From NCBI GenBank assembly GCA_030762935.1, contig CM060881.1, forward strand, positions 95,840,001 to 95,904,000: a stretch of 64,000 nt of DNA. The letters run 5' to 3'. Below, piece after piece: positions 32,795 through 44,561 of this stretch (within the stretch, counting starts at the first letter, position 1; each line of letters begins with the position of its first letter). The notes below the pieces were generated by a model. The model saw nothing but the letters and a program-made list of their open reading frames with translations. It searched no databases and was not told where the DNA came from. This DNA comes from Hymenopus coronatus. Lineage: Eukaryota > Arthropoda > Insecta > Mantodea > Hymenopodidae. The position numbers and the translations under genes are program-made.

Positions 32795-33914
32795 TATATT
32801 TATAGTTGCTATTCATTGACACTAAAAGAGACTGTGAAAAATCATCCATGTATTTGAAGATCAAGGATTGTATGGTCCTGTTGGTTCTTAGAGCACACAT
32901 CGTATAATTCTTACTATGGAATAATGTTGAAAGGGAAAGGCAGGACAAACAAATTCTCACAATAACTAAGAATTGAAATCACAAACTTTATTTTATTGGC
33001 ATTTTTCATGTTCATCCTGATTGGAGCATAAACGCCGCTGGATAAGGTATGCTAAAGTGAAAGCAACACCTTACAAGTTGTCTGCTTTTATCACTAAATA
33101 CTTCAAGTTATCGCTCTGTCTTTCTTTCACTTTCTATCTCTCCCTCTCTCTCGCTAACAGATTTAATTTTTCTGGGATGTATCTCGTGCTGCGGGGTCTT
33201 GAACGGAAGCAATCAGTCTGTTAATATCTCTTTATGAGATGAAGTCTAGAAACAGCAACGTTTACGAATGTGGTTCAGAAAGAGTCAGTTTTGATAAGCA
33301 CCCCAAAAGTTTCAGAAGGGCTAAGCGGTAGTCGGCTTGCCATTGCTTGACCGGTTCTGAGTGTTGAGTCACCTGAAATAGAGGCGGCATAATGAAATTG
33401 TACAATTCTTTCCTTTTTCAGAAGATATAGGAGTGTAGTCTCTCCCTTGTATGCCTTCTGACTTCTGGGATAAAATTGCCAATGACTCGGTGTCGATTCT
33501 TAGAAATTAAAGAAATGTTCGAATGTTTTGTTTTATATCTTCTTCGGTGTGCAAGGGAAGCTTTTGCTATATAATTATTAGAGATAAAATATTCCTCCGG
33601 CCTTGCCCCTTGTAATTTATCCTTGAGTAAAATTAAAAGATAGTGTCCTACGACACAATAATTGCACATTATATTTTTTTTTACATTCAGCAGTCCAACG
33701 TGTATGGTTAAAATAAAATGATTCATTCGTCGACCAAACATTAAATTTTGCATCCTCCAGAAGACTGGGAGCTGCAGTAAAGACTAGTAGCGGTTTTCAT
33801 GGGTTCCTAATTAAATAAATGCACCAAAGAAGTTAAATTGTGCTCATAAAATAGCAGTTTTAAATACCATAAAATGAATAATGGGGGAACATATAACAGC
33901 GATTATTAAACTGG
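32795..33914. other. Intergenic DNA, nothing firm
   Basis: Contains a 111-residue minus frame (33418-33753) with no recognisable motif and a pyrimidine run near 33115-33155. No repeat family assigned. Confidence 0.35.
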
Positions 33915-34310
33915 AGGCAACTATTTTTGGACCTGAAGCACTGAAATCCAATGTAAAGAATTCACCAGAAAAAAAACCAATAAAAATCATAAAAACCAAA
34001 CACACGAAAATCAATTTGACATACGTACACTATCCTAAACCTAACTCAGCGCTTTGGTGAACCCGGTAGAAATGATCAAATCCAAAGTATGAGGAAAACA
34101 ATTTATTTGCACACACTCGCTTTGCTCGCATGCATTAGTAAAACCAGCGGAATTTTTAACATTGAAGTATGGAATATCGTTTTCCGTCTACAATCTTTTA
34201 ATGCGTTAGTTATATTGGTAGTTTTGAATTTTGCGATATGAACGGCAACTACTGTTTTGAACGCCATCTGACCTATAACTGTTAAAGCAATTGCAATTGT
34301 AAGAAACCAA
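33915..34310 (+). repeat. Family D repeat, copy 1
   Basis: Shares, in opposite orientation, several blocks with 55.04-55.45 kb: CCTAAACCTAAC, CGCTTTGCTCGCATGC, TTGGTAGTTTTGAATTTTGC and a GACGCCA/TGGCG(T/A) region followed by TAACTGTT. Non-coding, probably a non-autonomous element. Confidence 0.6.
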
Positions 34311-35561
34311 AGCTGGTGAAGTACTTGTGGTATATAAATCGCATGTTTTATTGATAGCTAAAGACCAAAACTACACTTGAGAAATTGTTATAGCGTTGTA
34401 ATCTAATATTACAGTGAATAAAGATCTAAAGATCTTTCATATCGAGCAGTTTAGGTTGGGTAAATACGTTGCGTGATTATAGAAAGATTGTGAGGATGAG
34501 AATGATGGTCATGACGAAGCAGATCGTCCACTTACTTCTAAAATACCGCATGTCTATCTAACAAAACTTTACAGGAGAAAGAAAAAACGCTGTATTCTTT
34601 AAAAATATTTTGTTGTACAGAAAGCTATATATTTCTGTTGTTAGGTTTTTACATTGTTTTACATTTGATTTTATGTTTTTTTTTTTAATATTTGTAGCTG
34701 CTAATTGTCATAGAATTCTTATACATGTATATTGTGAAGTCTAATAAACGTACGTAGTTTTAAGTAATGTATTAATATTCTCTACGTTGCCTGCAGCACC
34801 ATTTTCTACATTAAACTAAATATTTATAATGACGCGTGCACATATTAAGTCGTATCATAGAGAAAAATCATAAACTTTCCAGTAATTAATAGAAAAGCGA
34901 AGAACATTGCTAATATGAAATCTGCAGTTCTCGTCGTTACTTTCATCTGAAAACTAGTTGTGAAGTAGATTATCATAAAATGGGTGATAGTCCTTTGGAA
35001 TACGGAGTTTTAAATCTTGAAGGTGCTGATATTTCCCTTGTTTATTTTCAGTGGAGCACTATGGTTTGGTTGGTGAGGGGTGAATTGAGTAAAATTATTC
35101 CATTGCTATCCATCAATAAAAATATATTTTCCACAGAAGCTTCAGTAAAATATTTGATTCGCATCTTCAACTGCAGCTACTTTGGGATTCCCTCGTTTCC
35201 TCTTGTGCTCAAGCTCAATCCATTCACCTGAAAACAGGTAATCAGAGATGGGCGAAAACGTGTCTTGATTGTTGCAATCAAATCTAGCTGGTACTGAATG
35301 CAGCAGATATCATTAACCTCGGGACACTTTTTTGTAGTCATGAAAGATGCTAGAAACAATCCATTTTACTATACTCCTTGAAGTATGACATACTTATGGT
35401 CTGGACTTGGATCTTGCAGCTCTACATGCCTCAGCGTAATCAGAAGTTACAAAAACATCTTGGTTTCTGAGTTTTCTCTCTGTTGCGAAATGATAAGAGA
35501 AGCACTCTATTTGGCTAAACGTTATCATAATGCCCTTCAGCTTACACATGCTGCGTAATTA
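34311..35561. other. AT-rich intergenic DNA, nothing recognised
   Basis: Frames of 60-83 residues are present but featureless. No repeat family assigned. Confidence 0.35.
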
Positions 35562-36302
35562 TGTTGTGGTGTATTATATTAAACACCACGTTCGGAGCAC
35601 CGGATGCGGCGTTCTTAGCTTCGTGCCCAGATTTGTGGTGACCTTGGTGGTGCTTTAAGACTTACTCCACTACCAATGAGTAGACCCGCATACCTATTGA
35701 TGTAGATCTACTACCGGTGAGATGTCTCGTCTCAGCTCAGTCTGCACGATAGTTGACTCTCTCGGGGTGGTACAGCTAATGAGGGTAGTTTAGGGACTGA
35801 TCTTATAAATGGTGTAGTCATACGTAACTTTCCTTGAATTTATTGTAACTAGGAGGCGCGAGATAAGCACTTTGCTTCACAATTCAGCTAACTCAATTAT
35901 TTACTAGGAACGTTGATACTGTTAACTACTAAGTATCGTTAAGAATTACAATGTTTGACTTTGTGCGAGGATGTAACTTATGTGCCGTTCAGCATGACAA
36001 CCGACAACATGACAGTATTAGAACGGCAAATTGCAGACAGCCCCGATGTGCCGCACTCTGCTTCTTATATACTAAAACTACTGTCATGGCGGCTTCTTTC
36101 TGATTGGACAGAAAGGCCGCGAAATTGACGTCTATATTACCCAAAATACACTGTTCTCTTCCCAGGCTTCACCACAATACCCACATGACACGTGCTATAC
36201 AATGGAAAATTACCCTTTTCCGACTTTTAAGGCTTAGCCCCGGCGTGAGTCGTTGGTACGTGCTTGGACAAAAGAAACCCTGTTAACAATGAACCCGTCA
36301 CA
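35562..36302 (-). mobile_element. Possible solo LTR
   Basis: A 741-bp segment with higher GC than its flanks, bounded by TGTTGTGGTG and CCCGTCACA (TG...CA). On the minus strand it contains a CCAAT box (CCAATCAG, about 36093-36100), then a TATA motif (AGTATATAAGAAG, about 36063-36075), then GC-richer transcribed-region-like sequence. That order fits an LTR promoter. No matching 5-bp target duplication is visible and no second LTR is found, so the call is tentative. It could equally be a host promoter. Confidence 0.35.
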
Positions 36303-36784
36303 CCACTCTCCTAGCTTGGCGTCAACTTTCTGCTCTGCTATGCTACAAGCTGATCTTTACACTGCTAAATACATGAGTTAATAAGTATTTGCACTCTTTA
36401 ACTATACACTGCTAAATAATTAATAAACTACCAATATTACTGTAGAGAAGCCAATTAACAGTCTCACACAGTAACAACAACGCATTTGCCGAAATTGCAT
36501 TCCTATTTTGGTAGCCATTCACCACTTTATAAGATGATCTATACTCCTGATTCGCGTTCAAAGTTTTTCATGAGGAAATAGCATCCTGCATCTACTTGCA
36601 AATTCTTTAGCATTCTATCCGCTCTCACCTTCGTGCCAAAAGAAGCGGTATTCATCATTGGTTTTTAATTGTTAAATTATGAACTTAAGTTCATTTTGAA
36701 ATATATAGCAGATACTTTCAGTAGTGGACACAAGTAAATCAAATGTGAATCAAACTTTGTCATTTTCTCATGATAATCTTTCTT
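36303..36784. other. Intergenic DNA, nothing recognised
   Basis: AT-rich sequence between the LTR-like segment and the coding remnant. Confidence 0.35.
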
Positions 36785-37674
36785 TTAACTGTTAATGATC
36801 AACGTAGGCATGCTTCTTCTGACATATTTACAGCTCGTAGCTACAATGCAGACTGTGTCTGCCTTTCTTTGTGCATATAAACTCAAATTCATTCTTTCAA
36901 AACTTTCATGAAATGATTTTATTGATGATGCACCAGCCCTAGAGCTCTTGTAGTAGCTCTCATATTCCCTGTAGCGCTCAGCTTTAGAATTCCACAAAGG
37001 CCGCAAATATTGCTTCAAAGTTGTGGCTGTGGGTAATGTGAGTCCATCTTCGGAATTTTTGGCATGCAAGTAAACCAAATTTTCCTTTTCCAAACTAGCG
37101 TTCTTGTTTGTTGGTCATGCAATTATAGTTGTATCTGGTTCATCTTGGCATTCAATGTCCCTATCGTTTGCCCAATTCATCATATTTGATTCCATAGTGT
37201 CAAGTGTACTCAGGAACAAAAAGTCAAAAATGAAAGTATTTGATGATCGGGATACTTCATTTGTCTTGGGTTTTCTATGTTTTGGTTCTGCTCTGTCTAT
37301 TAAGCATCTTGTTTTCACTTTCTTTGCTTTCCAAGTCTAGTTCCAGAAGACCTTGAAGTTCGTTCTTCTAACTTGTTCAAAAAGTCTCGGCAATTCGGTT
37401 TCGGCGATTTTTCACTGATTAGACATGTGCATTGGGATTTCATTGCTCTTGATGGTCTCTCAATGTGGTACAGCCATTTTCCATTCTCAGACTTTTTGGT
37501 CCCCTTATAAGATGCTCCTTGCATTCTCATCTCCCTAGTCTTTTCTTTTTTCTCTTTGCAGCACTTTCGTAACTTTGTACCTCGTTCGCTTCTCTCCCCC
37601 AGGCCACCATTGTCAGTTTGGGTTTTCCAGAAATCCATATTTGGGGAACCTGACTTTTGAAAAATGAGATTCAT
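36785..37674 (-). pseudogene. Decayed coding sequence of a multicopy insect-type protein
   Basis: Three consecutive minus-strand frames (37674-37315, 37318-37115, 37093-36785) lie in order and look like one ~290-codon sequence broken by frameshifts. The first has a basic stretch with EMRMQGASYKGTKK, then CTCLISEKSPKPNCRDFLNKL. The last has SIKSFHESFERMNLSLYAQRKADTVC. Both remind me of an uncharacterised, probably transposon-derived insect family with R-x-x-G-x-x-Y, C-x-C and F...NLSLY-x-P-K-K-D-x-C motifs. The key D-x-C pair reads ADTVC. I recall the motif pattern but not a family name. No TIRs found. Confidence 0.45.
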
Positions 37675-37679
37675 GGCCT

Positions 37680-38985
37680 AACACTAAACTTTCCCAAATT
37701 TCTGGATCTGTTGAAGCATTGAATTCATTAGTAGCTTGAAAATGTCGACGTATATTTAAAAGATTATCATTCATAAACCCGGTTGTTATAACTTCCCGAA
37801 TTTATGGCAATTTGTGCATATTTGAGCACTCGGAGTAGGTAAGATCATCCAGTTTTGAGCTTCTTATTACTTTCGTATTGTTTATGCAACTAATTTGTGA
37901 AGTGTCAACGATTTCAGTGCTTTCTTCTAAAGATGTATATTTTGTTCTGGTTGGCCATTTCTTCTGCAGTGAATTGCAGATAATGAGTCGTCATGATTTT
38001 CAGCAAAGAGCTGTCGCTGGCAATCTAAAGACTATGATTTAGTTTCCTTCAGCACTTCTGTAGTATTATTTAAAATGATTTACTTATTCTCATTTTCAGC
38101 TGAATTTCAATGCTTTTCAGCTATTGCCTACTCAAATACGTTAATGAGCAACCGGTATTAATAGTAAGTACTCCTTACTTTTCATATAATATCGCACTCA
38201 TATTAATTTAAATGTATAAATATAATGAAACAAATCTTAACAAATATAGCAGAATCATTGTTCATTTTGGCAACAAAATTACTCAGATGAGTAGAGAAGT
38301 TCCTAAATAGTACCAGCGAGTTAATCAAATTCTAAATCAACGAAGGAATAGATTTATGTTCATAATAATAGGTTCATTTGTAGTAGCAATTATTTCATTA
38401 TCTGTATCACTTACCTTAAGCGTTTCAAAATCACTTCATTTGAACATAAAGCTTATCCTTTAAAGTGGTAACGATAACAGCGTAATAACAGTGTGATAAT
38501 GCGCTTCATGTCCAGAGAAACACGGGTTCTGCGCTTACAATGTACGATTTAGAACACGAATAGAAGGAAAACACGCATGGGGGAATGTTCCCGCGCACTG
38601 ATGATGGATAAAACTGTTGAGTTTGAAGCAATGAGGGATCCACAATACTGTATAACTTGCAATATGCTTTATGTAATGAAAGCAAATTTTTCTATAATAA
38701 TTATGGAGTGACATTATGTTTCTAATACACTTAAGCATGAAATTTCCTATATCTTCATTTTATGGCCTTAATGAAGATGTACTAGTCGCCAATGTATGGC
38801 CACGTTGAGAAGCAAAATACTTACGATCTTATAGCATACTGTTTTGGTGACAGAAAAAATAGAGGTTTAGTTTTTTAGTTTACTTAAAAATAGCAATTGT
38901 ATACATGCGGGATTTTAATCGCTAAAGGCAATGTTCATTTTGATATTTACTGGCATAATAGCTAAACAATATGATAGTTCAATTC
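37680..38985. other. AT-rich intergenic DNA, nothing recognised
   Basis: It might include further upstream parts of the decayed coding sequence on the minus strand (about 37680-38050), but no frame is open enough to support this. Confidence 0.35.
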
Positions 38986-38990
38986 ACATG

Positions 38991-39801
38991 ACTTTCTCAA
39001 CAAATTATTGTTCAAAAGCTTATGCTTTTCTTTACTCCATGCAAATCGAGAAAAATTAGCAGAAATAGTCTTATTACTTGCTTCCTTATAAGTAGAAGTG
39101 AAATAAGTGAGTACCATAGGCTAAAGTGAAAGTCACTGGCTGGTTGCTATGTGACTGAAGTTCCTTTTATTGTATAACCAAGAGTTGACAAATTCCCGTA
39201 TAAGAAAAGTATTAAGTATTTTAAAGCCGAAACCAATAAAAAGGAATATCTCAAAAACTATTAACTCAATGAAAAAATGTATATAACATAAATTGTGTCT
39301 TTTATCGAGGTCTACATTTTCTGTTAGGTTAGCTTTACTCCGTCTCTTACGGTTTACCAGTTAATGCAAAATTCGGTAAAATTCATCCAGAATAAAGTAG
39401 TGTTCAGAGGCTATTCCCAAAAAATTCAAGATATACATTTTATTTGTCAAGTAAATATTTTTAATATTCGATATTTTAATCAAAATCATTAGAGCCATTT
39501 TTGAGAAAATAAAAAATTTCGAAAAAAGTTCTATGTAAATGGTAGTTCGGGGTGGGGGAATTTTCTTGAAAATCTTCGTGTCACATCCTTGGAAAATACC
39601 GAACTTAAATAAGAAGTCTGGTATTTAACGATCTTTTCGTTTTTGAGCTGTGCTATTCATAGACACACACGGACCTTTTTCTAAAAATGTTTTTATTCAA
39701 GGGACTCAAAACGTGTATTTCCGTGAACTCTCGGTATAACATTTTTAGATCCATGCAATACCTTCTCTATACACAATGCACATAGTACGTGTAGAGAAAG
39801 T
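38991..39801 (-). repeat. Family A, copy 18 (minus, full length)
   Basis: ACTTTCTCAACAAATTATTG at left and ACACAATGCACATAGTACGTGTAGAGAAAGT at right (palindrome in two parts). 811 bp with all blocks collinear. Only a short CA run remains at 39663-39670. Confidence 0.9.
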
Positions 39802-39804
39802 AAG

Positions 39805-40250
39805 CAGTAAGCAGTGGGGACTTGAGTATACGCCGAAAGCCTTCCCAGCGCAGCTTCGTACGAGGCAAATCCTTATGTTCTGGTATCTCCTTGAGTAAAG
39901 CGAGTCATCTGACCCCTCCGCTATGGCGCTGTCCCTCAATTAAAATAATGAAGGAAAAGAACAATTTTAATGGAACAGATCTAAACTCATGAAACGTGGA
40001 AGCCATGCATACTTAAGAACTGTTCATGGTGTGTGTGTATTATTCAGAGTTCCCCAGTTGAAGTAAGTTCTTCCAACCATTTTATATTTTTAAAATTAAA
40101 TCTGTCACTGAACTCAGAAAATATCAGCTGCTGTTAAATGGAATAGCGCTAATATGCAGAAATAAAAATGCTGCTAAAACAATAGATTGAGTTATTAGAT
40201 GTTTTTTCTACACGAAAATTATTTCGAATTCGTTGTGTTGGTTAAATTAA
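39805..40250. other. Intergenic DNA with a short GC-richer block
   Basis: 39815-39945 is GC-richer, with no family recognised. The rest is AT-rich. Confidence 0.35.
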
Positions 40251-40271
40251 AAATTTATGTATACATTCACA

Positions 40272-40772
40272 TGAATTTGTCTATCCCCTATCCTACATTA
40301 GAGGGTATAAGAGCTATTGTTAAGTATTTTATTCTATCCGCTTCATTTTAATCCAGACAAATCATCTTAGAAATAGCGATGGTCAAATATTTAAGAAATA
40401 GATGATGTGTATACTGGCCATACTCCTCTCATACAATCCCGAGAAAAAAGTGAATATTGACGGGGCTTAAAAAGAAGGAGCGAACTGTGAATCATACGAT
40501 GTTTACCAGTAATACAAGAGCATGTGAGATCGCTTCCGATTGAAGAGTTCCCCATTAGCTAATCACAAAAAATTTAAAATCTGCATCTTATTTGTCATGT
40601 AAATGTCTTTGATATAAATAGAATCCATTGGAACATTCTTTAAGAAAATAAAACATTTTGAAAAATGCTTCATGCATAGAATAGTTGGGATAGGAGAATT
40701 TTATTTATTCGAAAAACCGTGTCGCATTTTCAGAAAATACTAAAATAAATACTAAGTTGGGTATTTATTACA

Positions 40773-40809
<37 letters not shown>

Positions 40810-40940
40810 TATGTTGTTGACAGACACTACACACACACATACACATACATGCACGCGAATTTCCAGAGAAATATCGGTATCTAATTTGTGTTTGGAACCC
40901 AGCATTTCCCCTACTTACTATAGATATGTATAAGATAAAC
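40272..40940 (-). repeat. Family A, copy 19 (minus, decayed)
   Basis: Tail CATTCACATGAATTTGTCTA at left, ATTCTATCCGCTTCATTTTAATCC, AATATCTG-like and CATCTTATTTGTCATGTAAATG blocks, then a long ATT tract in the internal region and a decayed head near 40900-40940. The middle third is partly missing. Confidence 0.65.
40774..40809. repeat. (ATT)n microsatellite
   Basis: Eleven or more ATT units inside the decayed family A copy, near the position of the family's GT/CA tract. Confidence 0.9.
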
Positions 40941-41700
40941 TGAAGGTGAAGTGATGATTCCAACAGTTGCTTTTTAATATTCCTATTTATTAACAAATGA
41001 CAACTAATTAAATGAACAGGGAAATTCTAGTTTAGTTTAAATCTACATTAATGATATATGCAAATAAAAATTATTTCAAACGATTGATTAAAAAGCGTTA
41101 AGAACCAAACAATTTGGATTGGGGGTTGTTTCAAGAGAACTTCTTCACGGTAAAGATGCCAAATAAATTTTGGTCGAGTCCCTATTAATAGGTTAATATA
41201 TCCCTGTTTAATTGAAAATGTCTACTGGATAATTCAATCCAATTGTGGTAAAGTTCCTGTGGGTTGCAATGTGAAGACATTTATACGGTTTATTATACTC
41301 GTACTTGTGTTTACATTCACAAAATGCTTAGTTTAGATCCGATTCATATATATATGTTTATATATAGATATAGATATAGATATAGATATGATGCTGTCCT
41401 CTCATTTGATTTTTTATGTTCTCTCTAGTATACTCTGTTAGTTCTCTGTGTACCTAACAGCTCATTGTATGGACCTTCATTATAAACTAGTAATTGTCTT
41501 TCTCTGCCTGCATTCAGCAATTATATTTACTTCATTGCTGGTTATGCCGTTGGATTTCAGCTTTTTGTTACTGAGGCAGACTTTTGTCTTTAATAATTAT
41601 TGTTAATTCGCACTAGCCTTGTTATAAAGATGAATCAGATTTGAAAAACTCATTGCTATAACTAAAACTTGACCTAGGGATCTTTGCCTCTTGTTGTCGA
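40941..41700. other. AT-rich intergenic DNA with an ATAGAT microsatellite
   Basis: Contains (ATAGAT)n at about 41365-41389. Nothing else recognised. Confidence 0.5.
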
Positions 41701-41729
41701 TATCTCGAATGTTTCAGCTACCATGGCGG

Positions 41730-42133
41730 AATATCTGGGTTTTGTTAACACCTGATATATGTATGTTTTGAGATGAATAAAGCAATAGTAATGTCAGTAT
41801 TGTGACAGTGCCGTCTTCTGCAGTGGTTCTCACGTTCGCCTTGATATGTGAGTCGTCGCAGTTGGAGACCTTGGAATGCATAACCAGGAAGTACGGTGCG
41901 CTGGTAACCAGACTTTTGGATCTCGAGACGTCTTGATTTTTCTCGGCTCGGCTTCCATAAGCTTCCGCAAAGTCTGGCATGTTTTTCTAGCTATAAAAGG
42001 AAGAAGAATTGCAAGCCGTGTATAGTGAGTGGTGTTGTGAACTGTACTGAGTCGTGAGTGACTGTAGTGTTAGCGCGCAGTGGCGTACAAGCTTAAACTG
42101 TCTACACATGAAAATGGCGAGTGAATTATTTTG
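41730..42133 (+). promoter_or_regulatory. TATA-containing promoter-like segment
   Basis: A GC-richer segment (about 41800-42115) in AT-rich surroundings. It has a strong TATA box, TATAAAAGG, at 41992-42000, and about 110 bp downstream ATGAAAATGGCG (42108) in good initiation context. The frame reads MKMASELFW and stops, but a GT donor (TTTTG/GTAATG) precedes the stop, so a short first exon is conceivable. Alternatively it is a retrotransposon LTR: it contains TGTTAACACC at about 41736. I cannot decide between these. Confidence 0.3.
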
Positions 42134-42249
42134 GTAATGAATCAAAGATTTCAGTTGTTCCTAGCTTTGAGTCAAGTACAGTATCATTATTTTAATTTTT
42201 TAAACAATTCATACATTTGCTTTTAAGTTGTGAAAACCGTTCCAATCCA

Positions 42250-42535
42250 TATCCATGTGGCTCAACTGCCCCTTATTTGACATGCACAAATGTCTTAACG
42301 TGCGTTAAAAGAGTTGCAGAACCTAACGGGGCTATTTGAACTGGCTGCACGAGTTCATTTTACCCCTGTTGGCTATCGGCAGAGACGGTGAGTGGGTCGT
42401 TGAGAGGGGTAAAACGAAGGGTGCGCTCTCCAGTTCTCCACTGGCTTTAATTTCAAGTAGCCCCGTTGAGTTCTGTAACTCTTTTAACGCATGAAGGGCT
42501 ATCTGCGGAGGAAACGTAGAAGCTGAGGCACTTGT
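42250..42535. repeat. Family B foldback element, copy 2 (40-bp arms)
   Basis: Left arm from GCGTTAAAAGAGTTGCAGAAC to GGGGCTATTTGAA (42302-42340). Right arm from TTCAAGTAGCCCCGTTGAG to AACTCTTTTAACGC (about 42451-42490) is its near-perfect complement. Between them lies the family core GGGGTAAAACGAAGGGTGCG. The outer flank CAACTGCCCCTTATTTGAC matches copy 1. A foldback, MITE-like structure with no coding capacity. Confidence 0.8.
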
Positions 42536-42539
42536 TATA

Positions 42540-43205
42540 TAGATCATACATGTTTTGCTTTCAGGATATGCCTCTGTATTCGCAAAACAGGTCAACAAAA
42601 GTTCTCTGAAGTAGTATATTTATCTGAAAAGTGATAACTAAAAATGAAATTAAATACATTTCATTCTTATTAGATAAACAATCCAAATAAAAAACATAAT
42701 TTCATCTTCCAAAATTTATTATTATAAGTTTTTCATTAAATTCATAGGAAAATTTAATGAATCCAATTATTGCAATTATAATACTTGATGCCTTTTAAAG
42801 GTAAAGGGTCTTTGAATTTTCAGATTGTGGTGGAAAGTCAGGCATGGGCAGTTTAATAACCTAATTATGTGGGATTTCAACTCTCTTCTTAGGAAAATAG
42901 AACACTGAGATTAAAATCAGCAGGCCGAATATTCACTTATGAAGTGTTGATTTATCACAGGTGAAATCAGTGTAGAAAGCAATTCTTAATAAAATCCAAA
43001 TTTACTGATGTCCAAATCTTTATCAACATCTGTTTTGATTCTTTTGTCACCCCGAAGTTTAAGTTTTAATTCTTCCAGATTCGGAACAATTTCCCATGTA
43101 AACTCACATGGAAGAGGTAAAAAGGAATTAATTGGAAATTGTGGTATAATTTAAGCTGTATCAGCCATTGCATTTTTGGTTTTGATGTATGAGTTCACCA
43201 TATAT
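42540..43205. other. AT-rich intergenic DNA, nothing recognised
   Basis: No supported feature. Confidence 0.4.
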
Positions 43206-43216
43206 TTACAGTGAGT

Positions 43217-43328
43217 ACGGCCGCGCCGTGGTCGAGTTGTTAGGCCACCGCTGCTCCATCTTCATTACATGTATCACCAGTGCCATCGCCTGCGGTGCCA
43301 TGGTAGTAAAAGTGGGTGTTAACACGCT
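43217..43328 (+). repeat. SINE family 4 (plus) with internal deletion
   Basis: Head GGCCGCGCCGTGGTCGAG followed directly by GCTCCATCTTCATTACATG and GCCTGCGGTGCCATGGTAG. About 110 bp including the B box are missing. It lies ~50 bp from an oppositely oriented copy. Confidence 0.8.
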
Positions 43329-43377
43329 ATAAAAACAGTGAGTACTTGTCGTTTTAGAGCTCTATTGTTATTTTTGA

Positions 43378-43612
43378 TAGTGTTTAACGCCCGCTTTTAC
43401 TACTTAGACACCGCAGGTGATGACACTAGCAATACGTGGAATGAAGATGGAGTGTCGGTGAAATGTGATGGAGGGGGAAACCGAAGAACCCTGAGAAAAC
43501 CCGCCCCTGCACCGCTTTGTCCACCACAAAGCTCATATGCGGTCGCTTGGGATGGAACCCGGGCCGCCCAGGTACGAGGCAAGTGGTCTAACCACTCTAT
43601 TGTTAGTGCATT
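43378..43612 (-). repeat. SINE family 4 (minus), near full
   Basis: Minus-strand head, with the complement of AGTGGTTAGACCACT at the right, B-box region CCGGGTTCCATCCC, and body end GCGGGCGTTAAACAC at the left. The 130-residue plus frame (43338-43730) spans this SINE and is not a gene. Confidence 0.85.
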
Positions 43613-44320
43613 TCTGTGCAAGAATAAAAAAAAAATGCATATTTTGGCATTTAATCCTAAAATATCTGATTATGGTAGGCTTCCGTTTACATTCGATTTT
43701 CCAACAAGAAAATCGTATGATATATTTTGATTATTGAAACGTCGCAACAGCAGTCAAATACCTACCCATATAAATTTGCATCTATGCCAGCATTGACGCA
43801 GCTGTAAAGTGATAGATTTCAACTTGGACCTTGAATCAAACTTCAGCCTCTATGAGCTACATAATTGATAGCCCTCACATATGCTCTGGTAGATACCGAC
43901 CGACAGCTGCGCACGGCACGAGAACACCAACGTTGGACCGCTGACATGTGGAATTCAGTCGCCGCGCCGGCCGCTTCTGACGAATCACAGCCTCAACTGC
44001 GCTCATGTTCGTGCCCGAATATGGACAGAACAGCTCCAGGCTACACTTTCCCGCAGCAGAAATGGAATTCAGCAGCATGAGGGCTTTTCTAGTGATGTGA
44101 TACAGGCTTGTTGCCACTATTAATCATCAGGCGCCACCTGTCCGCTACAACTAACCAAGTAAAGTTGTCTTACAGTGTACAGAGAGTTTTGGTATTTTAA
44201 GGCATATGTACATTACTTCATTCAGAAGCCAGAAGCATACAATGATTTCCCTAAAGTCTCAAGAAATGACCCTGAAATACGCCTCAAACTGTTCCAATCC
44301 TTAATCGTTTCTTCCATACT
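43613..44320. other. Intergenic DNA with a GC-richer block
   Basis: 43880-44100 is GC-richer, with 71- and 80-residue overlapping frames on opposite strands. No motif recognised. Confidence 0.35.
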
Positions 44321-44324
44321 AGTG

Positions 44325-44535
44325 TGGGAGAGTAGATCAAACTGAAAATTTCAGTCTCATAGCTGGGATTTGAACCACGGATCTCCTGGTCTTCGTCTAG
44401 TTGTGTAAACCACTGAGCTACCATGGCAAGATGCCGCCACGGATTTCTAATAGTTGGTTAAACATAAAGCCCGGGGCCTAAGTACTTACGACATTGCAAG
44501 TTGCCATTGCTGTAGGCGACCTCAAAATGGTTTGA
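44325..44535. repeat. SINE family 5, copy 3
   Basis: GGGATTTGAACCACGG (complement of a B box) and CCACTGAGCTACCATGGC (complement of an A box) put the pol III head on the minus strand. The right part CTAAGTACTTACGACATTGC matches 62.74 kb. Confidence 0.65.
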
Positions 44536-44561
44536 AACCTCCCTTTATTTTAATAAAAAAG

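Noticed and set aside
33418..33753. 111-residue minus frame
   Set aside because: No motif, AT-driven composition, surrounded by non-coding DNA.
43338..43730. 130-residue plus-strand frame, the second longest outside transposon coding sequence
   Set aside because: It spans the antisense of a SINE family 4 copy (43378-43612), and the same sequence recurs at 22.75 kb as a repeat.
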